Program-made: the position numbers and the translations under genes | Notes under the pieces: generated by a model | Told to the model about the DNA's origin: nothing | Seen by the model: the letters and a program-made list of their open reading frames with translations, nothing else | The model's database searches: none | From: an uncultured Veillonella sp. | GTDB lineage: Bacteria > Bacillota > Negativicutes > Veillonellales > Veillonellaceae | DNA length: 5,569 nucleotides | Assembly (NCBI GenBank): GCA_937930265.1 | Contig: CALGLI010000106.1 | Location: forward strand, 1-5,569 | Direction: 5' to 3' | Shown: positions 4,761-5,569 of the stretch, piece after piece | Layout: each line of letters starts with the position of its first letter | Position numbering within the stretch: the first letter of the stretch is position 1

Positions 4761-5569
4761 TTAGTTACGGTTCAACAACTGTGCTGTGATTTGTTGCAAT
4801 GCTTGAATTTGTTCATTTTGCACTTTCACTTGCTCAACCAATGCTTGCACTTGACCTTTCAAGGTACCGTTTTCTTGTACCAATGCTTTGATTTCAGTTT
4901 TCATCACTGGCACCATAGAAATTGGCCCGTAATGTGTATGTTTCAACTCTTTTTGTTCTTTTTCTGAAAGTGTATCCACATTGACATTGAATGTATCTGT
5001 GTCTTGGTTATACAAAGTAGATTGGTATGCATCAGATTTGGAGCGAGACCCCATTTTAAGACTCATGCCCACATTGTACATTTTTTCAGAGTTTCCTAAT
5101 GCCATACCGCCATGAAGTAAGATATCTTCATTTGGATAATATCCAACGCCTAGTGCTGCGCCTGTGGAACCTTTAAAATGACCTACACCGGCCATGACTT
5201 GGAATTTATCATCTGCATCAAAGGATAGTGGTTTTAGAGCAGATAACGCTGCGTTTAAAGCACCAGATGTGTTTACTCTGCGACCTAGCTGATCCAACTT
5301 AGTTTCTACAGAGTCCATACGTTTGTGAACTTCTTTAACTAACGCTTCGTCTACACCGCCTTTACCACCTTGTGGACCTTGTGGACCTTGTGGACCTTGT
5401 GGGCCTGCCGGACCGGCTGGACCTTGCTCACCTTTTTCGCCTTTTTCTCCTTTTTCTCCTTTTTCACCTTGTGGTCCTGCTGGTCCCGTTGCCCCTGGAG
5501 CTCCATCTTTTCCATCTGCTCCTTTAGGTCCTACTGGTCCTACTGGTCCTCGAGCTCCATCCTGCCCAT
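4761..5569 (-). CDS. Collagen-like trimeric autotransporter adhesin (YadA-type), C-terminal part
   Basis: The frame is open from the right edge to the TAA at 4761-4763, giving 268 complete residues; the start lies outside the window. In order: 22 perfect Gly-X-Y triplets (residues 1-66), including four GEK and four consecutive GPQ; a GGKGGVDE hinge; a heptad-like stretch (about 73-100, with MDSVETKLDQLGRRV); then a YadA-type anchor (about 103-173). The anchor is recognised from ALNAALSALKPL, FQVMAGVGHFKGSTGAALGVGYYP and YNVGMSLKMG. Three such chains form a 12-strand outer-membrane barrel that anchors the surface stalk. Unusually, about 95 residues follow the last strand: a polar stretch, then a coiled coil (about 222-268, KTEIKALVQENGTLKGQVQAL onward). 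This tail would be periplasmic. The protein is probably surface-exposed and used for adhesion. No signal peptide or head domain is visible because the N-terminal part is missing. Confidence 0.85.
   Translation of the reverse strand, partial: GQDGARGPVGPVGPKGADGKDGAPGATGPAGPQGEKGEKGEKGEKGEQGPAGPAGPQGPQGPQGPQGGKGGVDEALVKEVHKRMDSVETKLDQLGRRVNTSGALNAALSALKPLSFDADDKFQVMAGVGHFKGSTGAALGVGYYPNEDILLHGGMALGNSEKMYNVGMSLKMGSRSKSDAYQSTLYNQDTDTFNVNVDTLSEKEQKELKHTHYGPISMVPVMKTEIKALVQENGTLKGQVQALVEQVKVQNEQIQALQQITAQLLNRN
5370..5567 (-). repeat. Gly-X-Y collagen-like repeat with 9-bp tandem units
   Basis: Twenty-two consecutive Gly-X-Y triplets continue off the right edge. At the DNA level TTGTGGACC (plus strand) is repeated exactly three times (5370-5396), followed by a one-base variant (5397-5405). 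Four near-identical GEK units lie at 5433-5468. Nine-bp units keep the reading frame, so slippage would change stalk length and not switch the gene off. Confidence 0.95.

Noticed and set aside
4761..5318. The ATG at 5318 as start of a short 185-residue protein
   Set aside because: The frame is open upstream to the window edge and encodes Gly-X-Y repeats continuous with the coiled coil, so this Met is internal.

Overview
The window most likely comes from a low-GC, diderm Firmicute of the Negativicutes, with Veillonella or a close relative as my best guess. Three things point there: AT-rich intergenic DNA with Firmicute-style AGGAGG ribosome binding sites, a trimeric-autotransporter (YadA-type) outer-membrane anchor with a collagen-like stalk, and a clostridial-style glutamine-dependent NAD synthetase. 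The genus is inference; no rRNA or housekeeping marker is present.

Layout. (1) 1-176, minus: the first 58 codons of cas1, running off the left edge. (2) 302-947: a CRISPR array of nine repeats (about 35 bp) and eight spacers (39-44 bp). It is best read on the minus strand, toward cas1. In that direction each repeat ends in ACGGAAAC directly after a CCCC/GGGG hairpin, the degenerate terminal repeat lies on the cas1 side, and promoter-like sequences lie on the far side. (3) 948-1267: a non-coding leader holding two minus-strand promoter candidates. Between them is a short structured stretch ending in a T-run, which could be a small RNA or a terminator. (4) 1268-1873, minus: a small secreted protein of unknown function. 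(5) 2151-4592, plus: a very long (813 aa) NAD synthetase with an extended -10 promoter and a clear ribosome binding site. (6) 4604-4652: a strong bidirectional terminator between convergent genes. (7) 4761 to the right edge, minus: the C-terminal 268 residues of a collagen-repeat trimeric autotransporter adhesin.

The genes do not form one operon. The left part is the end of a CRISPR-Cas locus, and the rest is chromosomal housekeeping and surface functions. The most notable points are these. Several spacers read like sense-strand gene fragments, so the predicted crRNAs would be antisense to mRNA. The repeats fall into two sequence blocks along the array. The leader may carry a small RNA. The NAD synthetase has an SGGIYS loop in place of SGGxDS, a 15-residue tandem repeat between its domains, and a duplicated segment inside the synthetase domain. 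The adhesin has about 95 residues, including a coiled coil, after its membrane anchor.
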